Of a stretch of 49,006 bases of DNA, positions 36,387-46,580 are shown in pieces. The notes under the pieces were generated by a model, which saw nothing but the letters and a program-made list of their open reading frames with translations, did not search any database and was not told the origin of the DNA. The position numbers and the translations under genes were made by a program. Every line of letters begins with the position of its first letter. Position 1 is the first letter of the stretch. Source of the DNA: Laspinema palackyanum D2a (lineage in GTDB: Bacteria; Cyanobacteriota; Cyanobacteriia; Cyanobacteriales; Laspinemataceae); contig JAMXFF010000019.1 of the NCBI GenBank assembly GCA_025370845.1, positions 83,141 through 132,146 of the forward strand. The letters run 5' to 3'.

Positions 36387-36647
<261 letters not shown>

Positions 36648-36669
36648 GAAGATTAAAGCGGTGCCAGGG

Positions 36670-36710
36670 GTAGAGGGGTGAGTTAATAAATTATTAAATC
36701 ACCTCTCTAC
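36670..36710 (+). promoter_or_regulatory. Intercistronic hairpin after the c-subunit gene
   Basis: An 18-bp stem with one mismatch and one G-U pair runs GTAGAGGGGTGA...TCACCTCTCTAC, with an inner TTAATAA/TTATTAA part and a very small loop. It starts 22 bp after the atpE stop and has no T-tract. It is suited to act as an mRNA stabiliser, processing site or partial terminator that raises c-subunit message above the downstream genes. Confidence 0.75.
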
Positions 36711-36776
36711 AACCGGGCGCTGTTGTTTCAATTTCCATTCCGTTCAACCCCCCAAAGCAATAGCGGCTGATTTACT

Positions 36777-37265
36777 ATGATTCAATGGACGATCTTACTA
36801 GCCGCTGAAACAGCGGCAAAGGAAGGTGGGCTATTTGATTTTGACGCCACCTTACCGATCATGGCGCTGCAATTCATAATTTTGGCGGTAGTTTTAAACG
36901 CGATCTTTTATAAGCCTCTCGGCAAGGCGATCGACGATCGCAACGAATATGTTCGGACCAGCGAACTAAGCGCTAAAGAACGCCTGTCGAAAGCAGAAAC
37001 CTTGGCACGGCAATACGAACAAGAACTAGCCCAAAGTCGGAAAAAAGCGCAAGAGATTATTGCTCAAGCGCAAGCAGAAGCCCAGAAAACCGCAGCGGAC
37101 CAAATCGCCGAAGCCCAGCGAGAAAGTCAAGCTCAACGAGAGCAAGCTCAACGAGAAATCGAGCAGCAAAAGCAAGAAGCGATGAGCTCCTTAGAACAGC
37201 AAGTCGATGCCTTAAGTCGCCAGATTCTCGAAAAACTCGTCGGCACCAACTTAGTCAATAGTTAG
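36777..37265 (+). CDS. atpF2: ATP synthase F0 subunit b'
   Basis: 162 residues with one N-terminal membrane helix ([20 protein letters not shown]) and a long Glu/Gln/Ala-rich coiled coil. Photosynthetic bacteria and plastids use a b/b' heterodimer as the peripheral stalk, and this divergent copy precedes the b gene as expected. It is also called atpG in cyanobacteria, which should not be confused with gamma. Confidence 0.95.
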   Translation: MIQWTILLAAETAAKEGGLFDFDATLPIMALQFIILAVVLNAIFYKPLGKAIDDRNEYVRTSELSAKERLSKAETLARQYEQELAQSRKKAQEIIAQAQAEAQKTAADQIAEAQRESQAQREQAQREIEQQKQEAMSSLEQQVDALSRQILEKLVGTNLVNS

Positions 37266-37372
37266 AGTAATATTAGAGGCAAAGCATTATATCAAACTTT
37301 TCCTCTAAACAGTAAAAACATTCTAACGAATCTAACGCACGACGGCATTAAGTAAAGGAAGTTATCCATCTT

Positions 37373-37918
37373 ATGATTCTGGGAACTTTTTGGTTGCTCG
37401 CTTCTCATGCAGAAGGAGCAGCAGAAGGAGGTTTCGGTCTTAACTTAGACTTTTTTGAAACCAACGTTGTTAACTTGGCGATCGTCATTGGCGTGCTGTT
37501 CTACTTCGGTCGGAAAGTTTTAGGAAACATTCTAACCGAACGCCGCGCCAAAATCGAATCGGCCATTAAAGAAGCTGAAAAACGTCAGAAAGATGCAGCG
37601 GCAAAACTGTCGGACCAACAGCAAAAACTAGCCCAAGCTCAAGCTGAAGCTGAAAACATCAAAGCCCAAGCCCAAGAACGCGCCACCGTTGAAAGACAAC
37701 AAATTGCCGCCCAAGCTCAAAAAGATTTAGAACGCTTGAGAGCAGAAGCCGGACAAGACCTCAACGCCGCTAAAGAACGGGCAATGGCTGAATTACGCCA
37801 ACGAGTGGCAACAATGGCATTAGAACGAGTTGAAAGTCAACTCAAAAGCCAACTCGATGAAGGCAAACAGCAGCAACTCATTGATAACAGTATTGCGATG
37901 CTCGGAGGCAATCGATGA
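37373..37918 (+). CDS. atpF: ATP synthase F0 subunit b
   Basis: 181 residues. A single membrane helix (NVVNLAIVIGVLFYFGRKVL) is followed by a coiled-coil stalk (RRAKIESAIKEAEKRQKDAAA). It pairs with b' to tie F1 to subunit a. The stop overlaps the delta start by 4 bp (ATGA), implying translational coupling. A weak TTAGAGG/CCTCTAA hairpin lies in the gap before it (37273-37308). Confidence 0.96.
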   Translation: MILGTFWLLASHAEGAAEGGFGLNLDFFETNVVNLAIVIGVLFYFGRKVLGNILTERRAKIESAIKEAEKRQKDAAAKLSDQQQKLAQAQAEAENIKAQAQERATVERQQIAAQAQKDLERLRAEAGQDLNAAKERAMAELRQRVATMALERVESQLKSQLDEGKQQQLIDNSIAMLGGNR

Positions 37919-38466
37919 GTATCATCCAGTCAGAAGTTTTTGAACCTTACGCTCAAGCCTTGATGTCCTTGGCGCAAGAGCATAACCTCACCGAACAAAT
38001 TGGCGAGGATATGCGAGGCATTTTGAACTTGATGAAAGAATCTCCCGATTTGGCTCAATTTATTGGCAGTCCGATTATCAAAGAATCGGACAAGAAAAAT
38101 GCCCTCGGCCAAATTTTAGGCGATTCCGTTCAACCCTACACCCGCAACTTTTTAATGTTGCTGATTGACCGCAGACGCATTCCCTTCATCGAAGGAATTG
38201 CCAACTATTATCTAATGCTCCTGCGGAAGCTCAATCAAACCGTACTCGCTGAGGTGACCTCCGCAGTACCGTTGAATGAAGCACAACAGGAAGGCGTTCG
38301 GAATAAGGTCAAAGAAATTACCTCCGCCCAACAAGTCGAACTCGAAACGAAAATCGATGCTGACTTAATAGGTGGGGTCGTGATTAAAGTCGGTTCGCAA
38401 GTCCTCGATGCCAGCTTACGCGGACAACTGCGGCGGATTGGTGTGCGGTTAGGCAGCAACAGCTAA
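37915..38466 (+). CDS. atpH: ATP synthase F1 subunit delta
   Basis: 183 residues. It joins the b/b' stalk to the top of the alpha/beta ring. The family pattern is visible: EPYAQALMSLAQEHN at the start and the C-terminal motif TKIDADLIGGVVIKVGSQVLDASLRGQL without its first residues altered. The ATG overlaps the atpF stop. It is called atpD in older cyanobacterial naming. Confidence 0.96.
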   Translation: MSIIQSEVFEPYAQALMSLAQEHNLTEQIGEDMRGILNLMKESPDLAQFIGSPIIKESDKKNALGQILGDSVQPYTRNFLMLLIDRRRIPFIEGIANYYLMLLRKLNQTVLAEVTSAVPLNEAQQEGVRNKVKEITSAQQVELETKIDADLIGGVVIKVGSQVLDASLRGQLRRIGVRLGSNS

Positions 38467-40065
<1,599 letters not shown>

Positions 40066-40079
40066 AACCGGCAATTGAG

Positions 40080-40133
40080 AAGAATTGAGAATGAAGAATG
40101 CAAGATTTCTTAGATTCTTCATTCTCAATTCTT
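40080..40133 (+). promoter_or_regulatory. Intercistronic 20-bp hairpin between alpha and gamma genes
   Basis: Perfect 20-bp arms (40080-40099 and 40114-40133, AAGAATTGAGAATGAAGAAT and its complement) with a 14-nt loop start 15 bp after the atpA stop. The AT-rich stem has no T-tract. It may damp read-through or protect the upstream mRNA, matching the 3 alpha to 1 gamma need. It could also be an inserted palindrome. Confidence 0.8.
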
Positions 40134-40179
40134 CATGCATTAGGTTTAATTTTAAATTCTTGATTCTTGATTTGGGATT

Positions 40180-41136
40180 ATGGCAAATCTAAAGGCGATT
40201 CGCGATCGCATCCAGTCAGTAAAAAACACGAAAAAAATCACCGAAGCCATGCGCCTCGTGGCAGCAGCTAAGGTGCGACGCGCACAAGCACAAGTTCTCG
40301 GAACTCGCCCCTTTGCCGATCGCTTGGCCCAGGTCCTGTTCGGATTGCAGACTCGTTTGCGGTTTGAAGATGTGGACTTGCCCTTGTTGAAACAGCGCCA
40401 AGTGAGTACCGTAGGATTGCTCGTTGTCACGGGCGATCGGGGTTTGTGTGGCGGCTACAATAACAACATCATCAAACGTGCCGAAGCTCGGATTAAAGAA
40501 ATCCAAGCCGAAGGGTTCGATTATAAATTGGTGATTGTCGGACGAAAAGCCAATCAATACTTCAGCCGACGCAACTGCCCCATTGACGCCTCCTACATCG
40601 GCTTAGAACAGATTCCGACCGCAACTGAAGCCTCAGAAATTGCAGACGAAGTTCTCTCGTTGTTCCTCTCGGAAAGCGTCGATCGCGTGGAATTGATTTA
40701 CACGAAATTCGTGTCTTTAATCAGTTCCAAACCCGTGGTCCAAACCCTGTTACCCCTCGATCGCCAAGGCTTAGAAGTGCCAGACGATGAAGTCTTTCGC
40801 CTCACCAGTAAAGGCGGTTCCTTCGACGTCCAACGCGAAAAAGTCGCTACGACTGCTGCGCCGGAAGCCTTCCCTCGGGACATGATTTTCGAGCAAGACC
40901 CGGCTCAAATCCTGGAAGCGTTGCTGCCGCTATATCTGAATAACCAGTTATTGCGCGCCTTGCAAGAAGCAGCCGCCAGCGAACTAGCCGCCAGAATGAC
41001 TGCCATGAACAACGCCAGCGAAAACGCCAGCGAACTCATGGAGACATTAACGCTAACTTACAACAAAGCACGTCAAGCCGCCATCACCCAGGAAATCCTG
41101 GAAGTGGTCGGTGGTGCAGCCGGAATGCAACGTTAA
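40180..41136 (+). CDS. atpG: ATP synthase F1 subunit gamma
   Basis: 318 residues. This is the rotating central shaft, with N- and C-terminal coiled-coil helices: [20 protein letters not shown] at the start and [20 protein letters not shown] at the end. The length includes the ~35-residue insertion typical of cyanobacterial and plastid gamma (about 195-235), which blocks ATP hydrolysis in the dark. The regulatory cysteine pair of plant gamma is absent, as usual for cyanobacteria. It is called atpC in cyanobacterial naming and is the last gene of the operon. Confidence 0.97.
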   Translation: MANLKAIRDRIQSVKNTKKITEAMRLVAAAKVRRAQAQVLGTRPFADRLAQVLFGLQTRLRFEDVDLPLLKQRQVSTVGLLVVTGDRGLCGGYNNNIIKRAEARIKEIQAEGFDYKLVIVGRKANQYFSRRNCPIDASYIGLEQIPTATEASEIADEVLSLFLSESVDRVELIYTKFVSLISSKPVVQTLLPLDRQGLEVPDDEVFRLTSKGGSFDVQREKVATTAAPEAFPRDMIFEQDPAQILEALLPLYLNNQLLRALQEAAASELAARMTAMNNASENASELMETLTLTYNKARQAAITQEILEVVGGAAGMQR

Positions 41137-41164
41137 ATTCCGCTTGACAATTCATCCCTTTTAT

Positions 41165-41189
41165 GCGTCTGAGTTCGCTCAGGCGTTTT
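41165..41189 (+). terminator. Intrinsic terminator of the atp operon
   Basis: The stem CGTCTGAG/CTCAGGCG (one G-U pair) with a TTCG loop is followed by eight Ts, about 30 bp after the gamma stop. It separates the housekeeping operon from the accessory genes downstream. Confidence 0.9.
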
Positions 41190-41336
41190 TTTTGTGGGGG
41201 TGGGGGTCGGTGGGAGGCGCGATCGGCTGGTAAAGTAGTGAGTTATAGTATTATAGTAAGTAAAAGAGTAAAACAACTTTTTTACGTTCAGATTAATGCG
41301 AATAATCATCATTATCCCTTTAAAACAAATCTAATT

Positions 41337-42737
41337 ATGAAAATTACCGTAAAAAATCTCGGAGTTTTAAAACAAGCAGAATTTACCCTTGGTGATTTGA
41401 CAATCGTTTGTGGCTGTAATAATACGGGTAAGACCTACGCCACTTATGCCCTCTTTGGCTTTTTATTGACTTGGCGGCAGATTTTGGAAATAAAAATATC
41501 CCGGGATAAGATAGAACAACTACTTACCGAAGGAGTGATGCGGATTGAACTTCAAGAATACGTTAATAATTCCAAGCGAATTATTGCTCAGTCCTGCCTA
41601 GCATATACTCAGCAATTACCCAAGATTTTTGCATCCCACGCTGACCGATTTAAAGATACAAAATTTCAGGTCAGCCTGGATATTTCCACTGAGTTTTGCC
41701 GCACTCAGTTTAAGCGAATAACCGGCTCTGCAAATATCGAACTATTTTCTTTAATAAAAAATAAAGAAAGTACAGAATTAGTAGTAACTTTGTTAGTTGA
41801 AAAAGACCAGATTAAAATTCCTGGTGATATGCTAAAGTATGTTATTGCAGATTCTATAAAAGACATTATTTTTTCTCCATTTTTACCTCGACCTTTCATT
41901 GCAAGTGCAGAGCGAACAGGTGCAGCTATTTTTCGCAAAGAGTTAAATTTTGCCCGAAATCGTTTGTTAGAAGAGCTGGGTCAAGGTGCTAACGAGATCG
42001 ATCCTCTCAGATTGTTGCTCAAAGATTATCAGGACTATCCCCTGCCGATTAAAAGGAATGTAGAATTTACTCGGCAACTAGAAAGTCTTGTTACAAAAAA
42101 CAGTTTTATTGCTGAACATCACCCGGCTATATTGGCAGATTTTGCCGACATCATAGGAGGCGAGTACACTGTAACCGGCAAAGATGAACTTTATTATTTA
42201 CCCAAAGGTAAAAGTAAACAATTCAGACTTTCTATGGTAGAAAGTTCTAGTGCAGTTCGGTCTTTGTTAGACCTGGGTTTTTATCTGAGACATGAAGCGC
42301 AAATGGGCGATTTACTCATGGTGGACGAACCGGAATTAAACCTACATCCAGAAAATCAACGTCGAGTTGCCCGATTATTAGCCCGATTGGTGAATCTGGG
42401 AATTAAAATTTTTATCACCACTCATAGCGATTACATTATTAAAGAACTGAATACTTTAATTATGTTAAACCATGATAAACCGTATCTCAGACAAATTGCT
42501 CAGGAAGAAGGGTATCGTCAAGAAGAACTGATTTCGGCTCAACAAATTAAAGTTTATATTGCGGAAGAAGCATCGAGAACAATAGAGGGAAAAACAGGAA
42601 AAAGCAGAAAAACAAAATGCCACACTCTCACTCCAGCAGATATTGATCCAGAAATGGGGATTGAAGCTCGGAGTTTTGATACCACCATTGAAACCATGAA
42701 CCGGATTCAGGAAGCGATCGTCTGGGGTGGGGAGTAA
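41337..42737 (+). CDS. OLD/RecF-like AAA ATPase of a two-gene module
   Basis: 466 residues from the ATG at 41337 (MKITVKNLGVLKQAEF). The longer open frame back to 41163 runs through the atp terminator and is not credible. Walker A is GCNNTGKT (26-33). A long middle region separates it from Walker B in LLMVDEPELNLHPENQRR (D330, E331). FITTHSDYIIKELN follows as the switch region. This is the ABC-like ATPase class found in many defence systems (OLD, Septu, retron and PARIS partners). It lacks a Toprim domain, so any nuclease must be separate. It shares one base with the next gene (TAATG). Confidence 0.85.
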   Translation: MKITVKNLGVLKQAEFTLGDLTIVCGCNNTGKTYATYALFGFLLTWRQILEIKISRDKIEQLLTEGVMRIELQEYVNNSKRIIAQSCLAYTQQLPKIFASHADRFKDTKFQVSLDISTEFCRTQFKRITGSANIELFSLIKNKESTELVVTLLVEKDQIKIPGDMLKYVIADSIKDIIFSPFLPRPFIASAERTGAAIFRKELNFARNRLLEELGQGANEIDPLRLLLKDYQDYPLPIKRNVEFTRQLESLVTKNSFIAEHHPAILADFADIIGGEYTVTGKDELYYLPKGKSKQFRLSMVESSSAVRSLLDLGFYLRHEAQMGDLLMVDEPELNLHPENQRRVARLLARLVNLGIKIFITTHSDYIIKELNTLIMLNHDKPYLRQIAQEEGYRQEELISAQQIKVYIAEEASRTIEGKTGKSRKTKCHTLTPADIDPEMGIEARSFDTTIETMNRIQEAIVWGGE

Positions 42738-43327
42738 TGGGTGATATTGCTATCCTCAAAGAGATGTTCCAGGATACTGCTATAGTATCCTTGGAGGAGT
42801 GCAAGCACAAAAAGCAAGTCACCCTAGAAGAACCTGGACCCCCCAAGTACGAGGTAACCCTTTATGAAATGCCGAATGAGAATGAAGTTATTATCATTAA
42901 AGCAGATGCTTTTAAATCACCTAATACCGTTTTTAAAGGAAAACATGGAGAATGTAGACGATCTGATTTTGTCATAATTGCGGACTGGAAAAATTTTAAA
43001 GTAATTGTATTTATTGAAATGAAACGCCGTCAGGCAGAAAATAGTTATATTATCACACAGATTAAAGGATCTGAGTGCTTCGTAGCATACTGCCGAGAAA
43101 TTGGTCGAAAATTTTGGAATAAACCCGATTTTCTGAGCAATTACGAGTATCGCTTCGTCAGTACCCGGGACATAAGTATTTCTAAAAGTTCCACTCGTGA
43201 CAAGACAAAGCAACAAGAGATTAACAACACTCCAGAAAAGATGCGAAAGCTTTCTTCGCGAGACTATCTACAGTTCTATAAATTGGTTTACCCTGATATT
43301 TATGAATATAAAAATAACCGCTTTTAA
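42737..43327 (+). CDS. Putative PD-(D/E)XK-fold partner of the AAA ATPase
   Basis: 196 residues, family not recognised. A nuclease-like core can be read: D77 in RRSDFVIIADW, then E94-x-K96 in VIVFIEMKRRQ, then Q109 in QIKGSECFVAYC. That spacing and the beta-strand pattern fit PD-(D/E)XK enzymes. The C-terminal part is basic. Coupling to the ATPase gene by a one-base stop/start overlap implies the two proteins work together, perhaps as ATPase sensor and nuclease effector. The fold is inferred by eye. It could instead be a specificity or immunity subunit. Confidence 0.7.
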   Translation: MGDIAILKEMFQDTAIVSLEECKHKKQVTLEEPGPPKYEVTLYEMPNENEVIIIKADAFKSPNTVFKGKHGECRRSDFVIIADWKNFKVIVFIEMKRRQAENSYIITQIKGSECFVAYCREIGRKFWNKPDFLSNYEYRFVSTRDISISKSSTRDKTKQQEINNTPEKMRKLSSRDYLQFYKLVYPDIYEYKNNRF

Positions 43328-43370
43328 AAATCATCATAAATAAAATTGACTGAAAGAATTAAGAATAGCG

Positions 43371-43970
43371 ATGATAGCAAATCAGCAGTTTTCACGAATG
43401 ACTCCCCAAGAGTATTTGGACTGGGAAGAACAACAGCCGATTAAATACGAATACGTCAACGGCGAAGTGTTTGCTATGACGGGGGGAACTCTTCCTCACA
43501 ACTCGATCGCCCTTAACTTAGCCTCTGCCTTGAAAAATCACCTCCGGGGTAAAGGCTGTAAAGTTTTCATGGCAGATGCGAAACTGGGGGTTTCTACAAA
43601 CGGTCCCTTTCACTATCCTGATGTGATGGTAACTTGCGATTTCCAGGACCTAAATGCTCGAAAAATTGTTTACTCTCCTTGCCTATTAGTAGAAGTTCTT
43701 TCTCCAGGTACAGAAGCCTTTGACAGAGGGGATAAATTTAAACATTATCGCCGCATCCCCACCTTAAAAGAATATGTCCTGATTAGTGCTGAAAAAATCA
43801 GCGTTGATTATTACTGTCTCAATGAACGGGGAAAATGGGAACTTACGTCTTACTCATTGGACGAACTGAATACTGAACCATCGGAAATACAAATTAACCT
43901 GACCGCTGTTGACTTTTATTTTCCGATTTCTATGCTTTATGAAGATGTAGAATTTCCCGATATTATTTAG
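43371..43970 (+). CDS. Uma2-family PD-(D/E)XK protein
   Basis: 199 residues, full length for the family. It opens with RMTPQEYLDWEEQQPIKYEY and YVNGEVFAMTGGTLPHN. The nuclease core is D84 in HYPDVMV, E108 in LLVEVLSPGT and K122 in RGDKFKHYRRI. Uma2 genes are present in dozens of copies in filamentous cyanobacteria. Their function is unsettled; endonuclease activity is predicted from the fold. All core residues are present. Confidence 0.9.
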   Translation: MIANQQFSRMTPQEYLDWEEQQPIKYEYVNGEVFAMTGGTLPHNSIALNLASALKNHLRGKGCKVFMADAKLGVSTNGPFHYPDVMVTCDFQDLNARKIVYSPCLLVEVLSPGTEAFDRGDKFKHYRRIPTLKEYVLISAEKISVDYYCLNERGKWELTSYSLDELNTEPSEIQINLTAVDFYFPISMLYEDVEFPDII

Positions 43971-44061
43971 CAATTCAGGGATGAATGATTAGGATTGATT
44001 GCCCAATTTGGATGGGAAGATATAGCCGATCGCCTCCAGCCCAACTTCTCCCCGATTAGGA

Positions 44062-44253
44062 CTACTCATAATCTATTTCTTCCTCGTCTAATGTTAAAAA
44101 TAGTTTTTCTGCATTCAGGACTAAATCCTCATCTGTCATGGGGGGAACGTCAAAATTGATAACGCGCTTGAGTATTTCTGCTGCAATTACCCGTTGTTCT
44201 GTAGTCGGCAAATCATCAAAGTTTTTGAGAATTTCTTGAGCTAGGGTATTCAT
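44062..44253 (-). CDS. Small antitoxin-like protein
   Basis: 63 residues: MNTLAQEILKNFDDLP, then AAEILKRVINFDVPPMTDED and an acidic C-terminus. Such proteins commonly precede PemK/MazF- or PIN-type toxin genes in cyanobacteria. No toxin follows here, only about 90 bp before the end of the Uma2 gene, so it is an orphan antitoxin or remnant. A partly duplicated relative lies at 45203-45430. Confidence 0.6.
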   Translation of the reverse strand: MNTLAQEILKNFDDLPTTEQRVIAAEILKRVINFDVPPMTDEDLVLNAEKLFLTLDEEEIDYE

Positions 44254-44471
44254 AACAGTTGAGTCCGCTTCGCTACCCCAAATCAGGTTTTAAGGTCAAT
44301 TCCAATTGTATCCCAAGTTTCAGGGAGAACCCCATGTACACTATCCCCTAACCAGGTTTCAATGGCGGATAACAGATTGGGTTAATTGGAGGAAACCCTT
44401 TTAAGGGCGCTTCTAGGGGGTCGTCCGTGAGGAAGGTAATTTTCGCTTAGATTTGAGTTCAGTTGATTTTT

Positions 44472-44702
44472 TCAGGTTTTAACTAGGTTTTGTTGGCCGA
44501 GTTCCAGGGAGATGCCACTAATGCGATCGTCTCCAGGGCGATAGGATAAGACTTCGATGCCAATGGGTTCATTGGTATCTCCATCTTTGAAAAGGATAAT
44601 ATCGTTCCCAAGTTCTTTAGCAATTTGGTTAGGGCGGGGAGATTGCCAAAAAATAGTTAAGAGTTCGGTTTCGGGTTCGTAAAATACTTTTATTTGGGCC
44701 AT
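44472..44702 (-). CDS. DUF2283-family small protein
   Basis: 76 residues. It begins AQIKVFYEPETELLTIFW, with PIGIEVLSYRPGD in the middle, typical of DUF2283 proteins of unknown function. Its start overlaps the end of an upstream, broken PBECR-like frame (stop at 44690), an arrangement expected of a toxin-antitoxin-like pair. A truncated second copy is at 45649-45822. Confidence 0.8.
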   Translation of the reverse strand: MAQIKVFYEPETELLTIFWQSPRPNQIAKELGNDIILFKDGDTNEPIGIEVLSYRPGDDRISGISLELGQQNLVKT

Positions 44703-44923
44703 AATTTGGCTCTTGTTTTAATTGCATCAGTTTGGTAATCTGTAATCAAGTAACCCTCTCCATTTAAACGCTGAGCAATGGCAAAGAGCCATCTTTTGGC
44801 TTTGAGGGTGCGATAAAATAGCAAGACATCAATATCGCGCTGACTTTGGTAAATGGCATCGGGTTGATTAAGGGTTTGCTAAATTTCAGTTTCATTTACA
44901 ATCAATAAATATGGTTTGATTAA
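44690..44923 (-). pseudogene. PBECR/DUF4258-like nuclease remnant with nonsense codon
   Basis: Reading the minus strand, QTLNQPDAIYQSQRDIDVLL, a following FYRTLKAKRWLF block and GYLITDYQTDAIKTRAKLW form the C-terminal half of a small nuclease-fold protein. It is preceded in frame by LIKPYLLIVNETEI and then a TAG (44879-44881), where CAG would join the two parts. The N-terminal part is lost. The stop overlaps the DUF2283 start. The family call is from the pattern only. Confidence 0.55.
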
Positions 44924-45103
44924 TCATGATTGTCTTTCGTGAATTTCTTCTCGTGATGGTTTGACCCAATCTTGAACACTAATAGGTTTTTCTGCTAATT
45001 GATCCATTAATCTGGGTTTGTCTTTTTCTTCTGAAACAATAATCACTTTAACGTCCCTTCTTTCTTGAATATTTTGTTGATATTCTGGCGGAATTTCTAT
45101 CAT
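44924..45103 (-). CDS. 59-residue antitoxin-like protein
   Basis: The product starts MIEIPPEYQQNIQERRDVKV and ends REEIHERQS. Conserved-looking residues (FFEFKAKIRQG) continue upstream in frame but without a start codon, so the native N-terminus may be lost and the gene decaying. Relatives in cyanobacteria are small proteins paired with PIN-type toxins. Here an ATG overlapping the stop opens an 11-codon frame, MINQTIFIDCK, which looks like the first residues of such a toxin before a break. Confidence 0.5.
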   Translation of the reverse strand: MIEIPPEYQQNIQERRDVKVIIVSEEKDKPRLMDQLAEKPISVQDWVKPSREEIHERQS

Positions 45104-45202
45104 ACCTTGTCTGATTTTTGCTTTAAATTCAAAGAAATTAACTATATTTACCTTCTTTGGTCTATAAACCTATCGATATTTTAACCTAAAAAACGGTAAT
45201 TT

Positions 45203-45430
45203 TCAAATCTCCCCTAACCAGGTTTCAATGGCGGATATCAGGTTCGCTTGATTGGGGGGAAAACCTTTTAACGGCGCTTCAAGGGCTTCCTCTGCGAGAG
45301 AGGCTATATTGATAACGCGCTTGAGTATTTCTACTGCGATCGCGAAGCGTCTCCGTAGGAGAATCGCCTGTTGTTCTGTCTTCGGCAAATCATCAAAGTT
45401 TTTGAGAATTTCTTGAGCTAGGGTATTCAT
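45203..45430 (-). CDS. Antitoxin-like paralogue with a repeat insertion
   Basis: 75 residues. The first 20 residues nearly match the protein at 44062-44253. Then eight extra residues (LLRRRFAI region) appear because 24 bp containing GCGAAGCGTCTCCGTAGGAG have inserted in frame. The C-terminal half (APLKGFPPNQANL, SAIETWLGEI) is unrelated to that of the paralogue. The gene is probably a recombined remnant, though its frame is open. Confidence 0.5.
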   Translation of the reverse strand: MNTLAQEILKNFDDLPKTEQQAILLRRRFAIAVEILKRVINIASLAEEALEAPLKGFPPNQANLISAIETWLGEI

Positions 45431-45817
45431 AACAGTTGAGTCCGCTTCGCTACCTAAGATCAGGTTTTAAGGTCAATTCCAATTTTATCTCAAGTTTCAG
45501 GGAAAACCCCATGTACACTATCCCCTAACCAGGTTTCAATGGCGGATAACAGATTGGGTTAATTGGGGGAAAACCTTTTAATGGCGCTTCTGGGGGGTAC
45601 TCGGTAAGGAAGGTAATTTTCGCTTAGATTTGAGTGCAGTGGATTTTTTTAGGTTTTAACTAGGTTTTGTTGGCCGAGTTCCAGGGAGATGCCACTAATG
45701 CGATCGTCTCCAGGGCGATAGGATAAGATTTCAATGCCAATGGGTTCATTGGTATCTCCATCTTTAAAAAAGATAATATCGTTCCCCAGTTGCGTAGCAA
45801 TTTTGTTAGGGCGGGGC
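45309..45817. repeat. Second copy of a ~0.5-kb duplicated block (first copy 44156-44641)
   Basis: The two blocks match closely over the antitoxin-like gene 5' half, the ~200-bp gap and most of the DUF2283 gene, in direct orientation. The second block carries the 24-bp insertion near 45339-45362 and breaks off within DUF2283. A further fragment of the gap sequence, coding AIETWLG, recurs at 45208-45290. This indicates repeated local duplication. Confidence 0.85.
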
Positions 45818-45822
45818 GACCG
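45649..45822 (-). pseudogene. Truncated DUF2283 copy
   Basis: From RPNKIATQLGNDIIFFKDGD to the TAA at 45649 the frame matches the DUF2283 gene at 44472. The N-terminal ~20 residues are missing, replaced by unrelated AT-rich sequence from about 45822. No start codon is apparent. Confidence 0.75.
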
Positions 45823-45950
45823 CACTTTAATATATAAATTAAAGTTATTTTATTAAAAATTTTTATTTGTTTTTTTTATATTTACTCTATGAGTCATGCC
45901 AAACTTAATTAACTCATGCTAAGATTATGTTGTACGTTAAAAAAACAATA

Positions 45951-46313
45951 ATGTCATTCAATCTTAAAGATTCGATTGAATCAATTAAAAATGCTTTATT
46001 TCAGGCATTACAGTCAATTGATGAATTCTTTAACCTAGATCCGACAGATAAAGGTAAAGTTGTAGATGCCAACTTCAAATCTATGCTCAAAGATTTGATG
46101 GATCAGTTTGGAATGACCCCTGGTGAGGATTATGAAGACAATTTGCGCTCCAATGAGCCGGGCGCCGATTTTGTCATTTACAGCAAAGAAGCTAATGATT
46201 TAGTCAAAGATTTATTATCAGGTAATATAACAGTAGTCAAAAAGCATACAAGGGTTTACAAGTGTGGAAAAACAGTTCTTATTGATGCTCATTATAGAAG
46301 GCTGCGGCGTTAA
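45951..46313 (+). CDS. Hypothetical protein in AT-rich segment
   Basis: About 120 residues from the ATG at 45951 (MSFNLKDSIESIKNALF); an in-frame ATG at 45927 would add eight residues. I do not recognise the family. The N-terminal half is helical and acidic. The C-terminus is basic (VKKHTRVYKCGKTVLIDAHY), which recalls small toxin or nucleic-acid-binding tails. The surrounding DNA is clearly more AT-rich than the housekeeping genes, consistent with recent transfer. Confidence 0.55.
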   Translation: MSFNLKDSIESIKNALFQALQSIDEFFNLDPTDKGKVVDANFKSMLKDLMDQFGMTPGEDYEDNLRSNEPGADFVIYSKEANDLVKDLLSGNITVVKKHTRVYKCGKTVLIDAHYRRLRR

Positions 46314-46405
46314 CCAAAGTTTTGTAGGGCTGATTTACAAAGTCAATGAAATATTTGTGTGATGGAACTTCTTCGCAAACCGTTAGTTGGAGTCCGAGAT
46401 AGCTA

Positions 46406-46473
46406 AAAACTATAGTTGGCAACGGATTTGAGTTTCTTAAGGTCTGACTTGCCAACTATCCCTCAGTAGTTTT
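46406..46473. repeat. Imperfect inverted repeat upstream of orphan gene pair
   Basis: Two nested stems, AAAACTA/TAGTTTT and GTTGGCAA/TTGCCAAC, enclose about 26 nt. They lie between the orphan gene ending at 46313 and the pair starting at 46581. The structure may be an RNA 3' end, an operator or a small element end. Nothing else is visible in 46314-46580. Confidence 0.5.
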
Positions 46474-46580
46474 AATCTGTCATTAGAACTAATAAAACGA
46501 TAACAACTTCGTTTTATATCTGTTTACTATTTCAGAAATAGAAAAAATGTCATACTAGGTAGAGTGGTGATCTTGTATTT

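Noticed and set aside
41163-41336. N-terminal extension of the AAA ATPase frame back to 41163
   Set aside because: It runs through the atp operon terminator and encodes a low-quality sequence. The family-typical start MKITVKNLG is at 41337.
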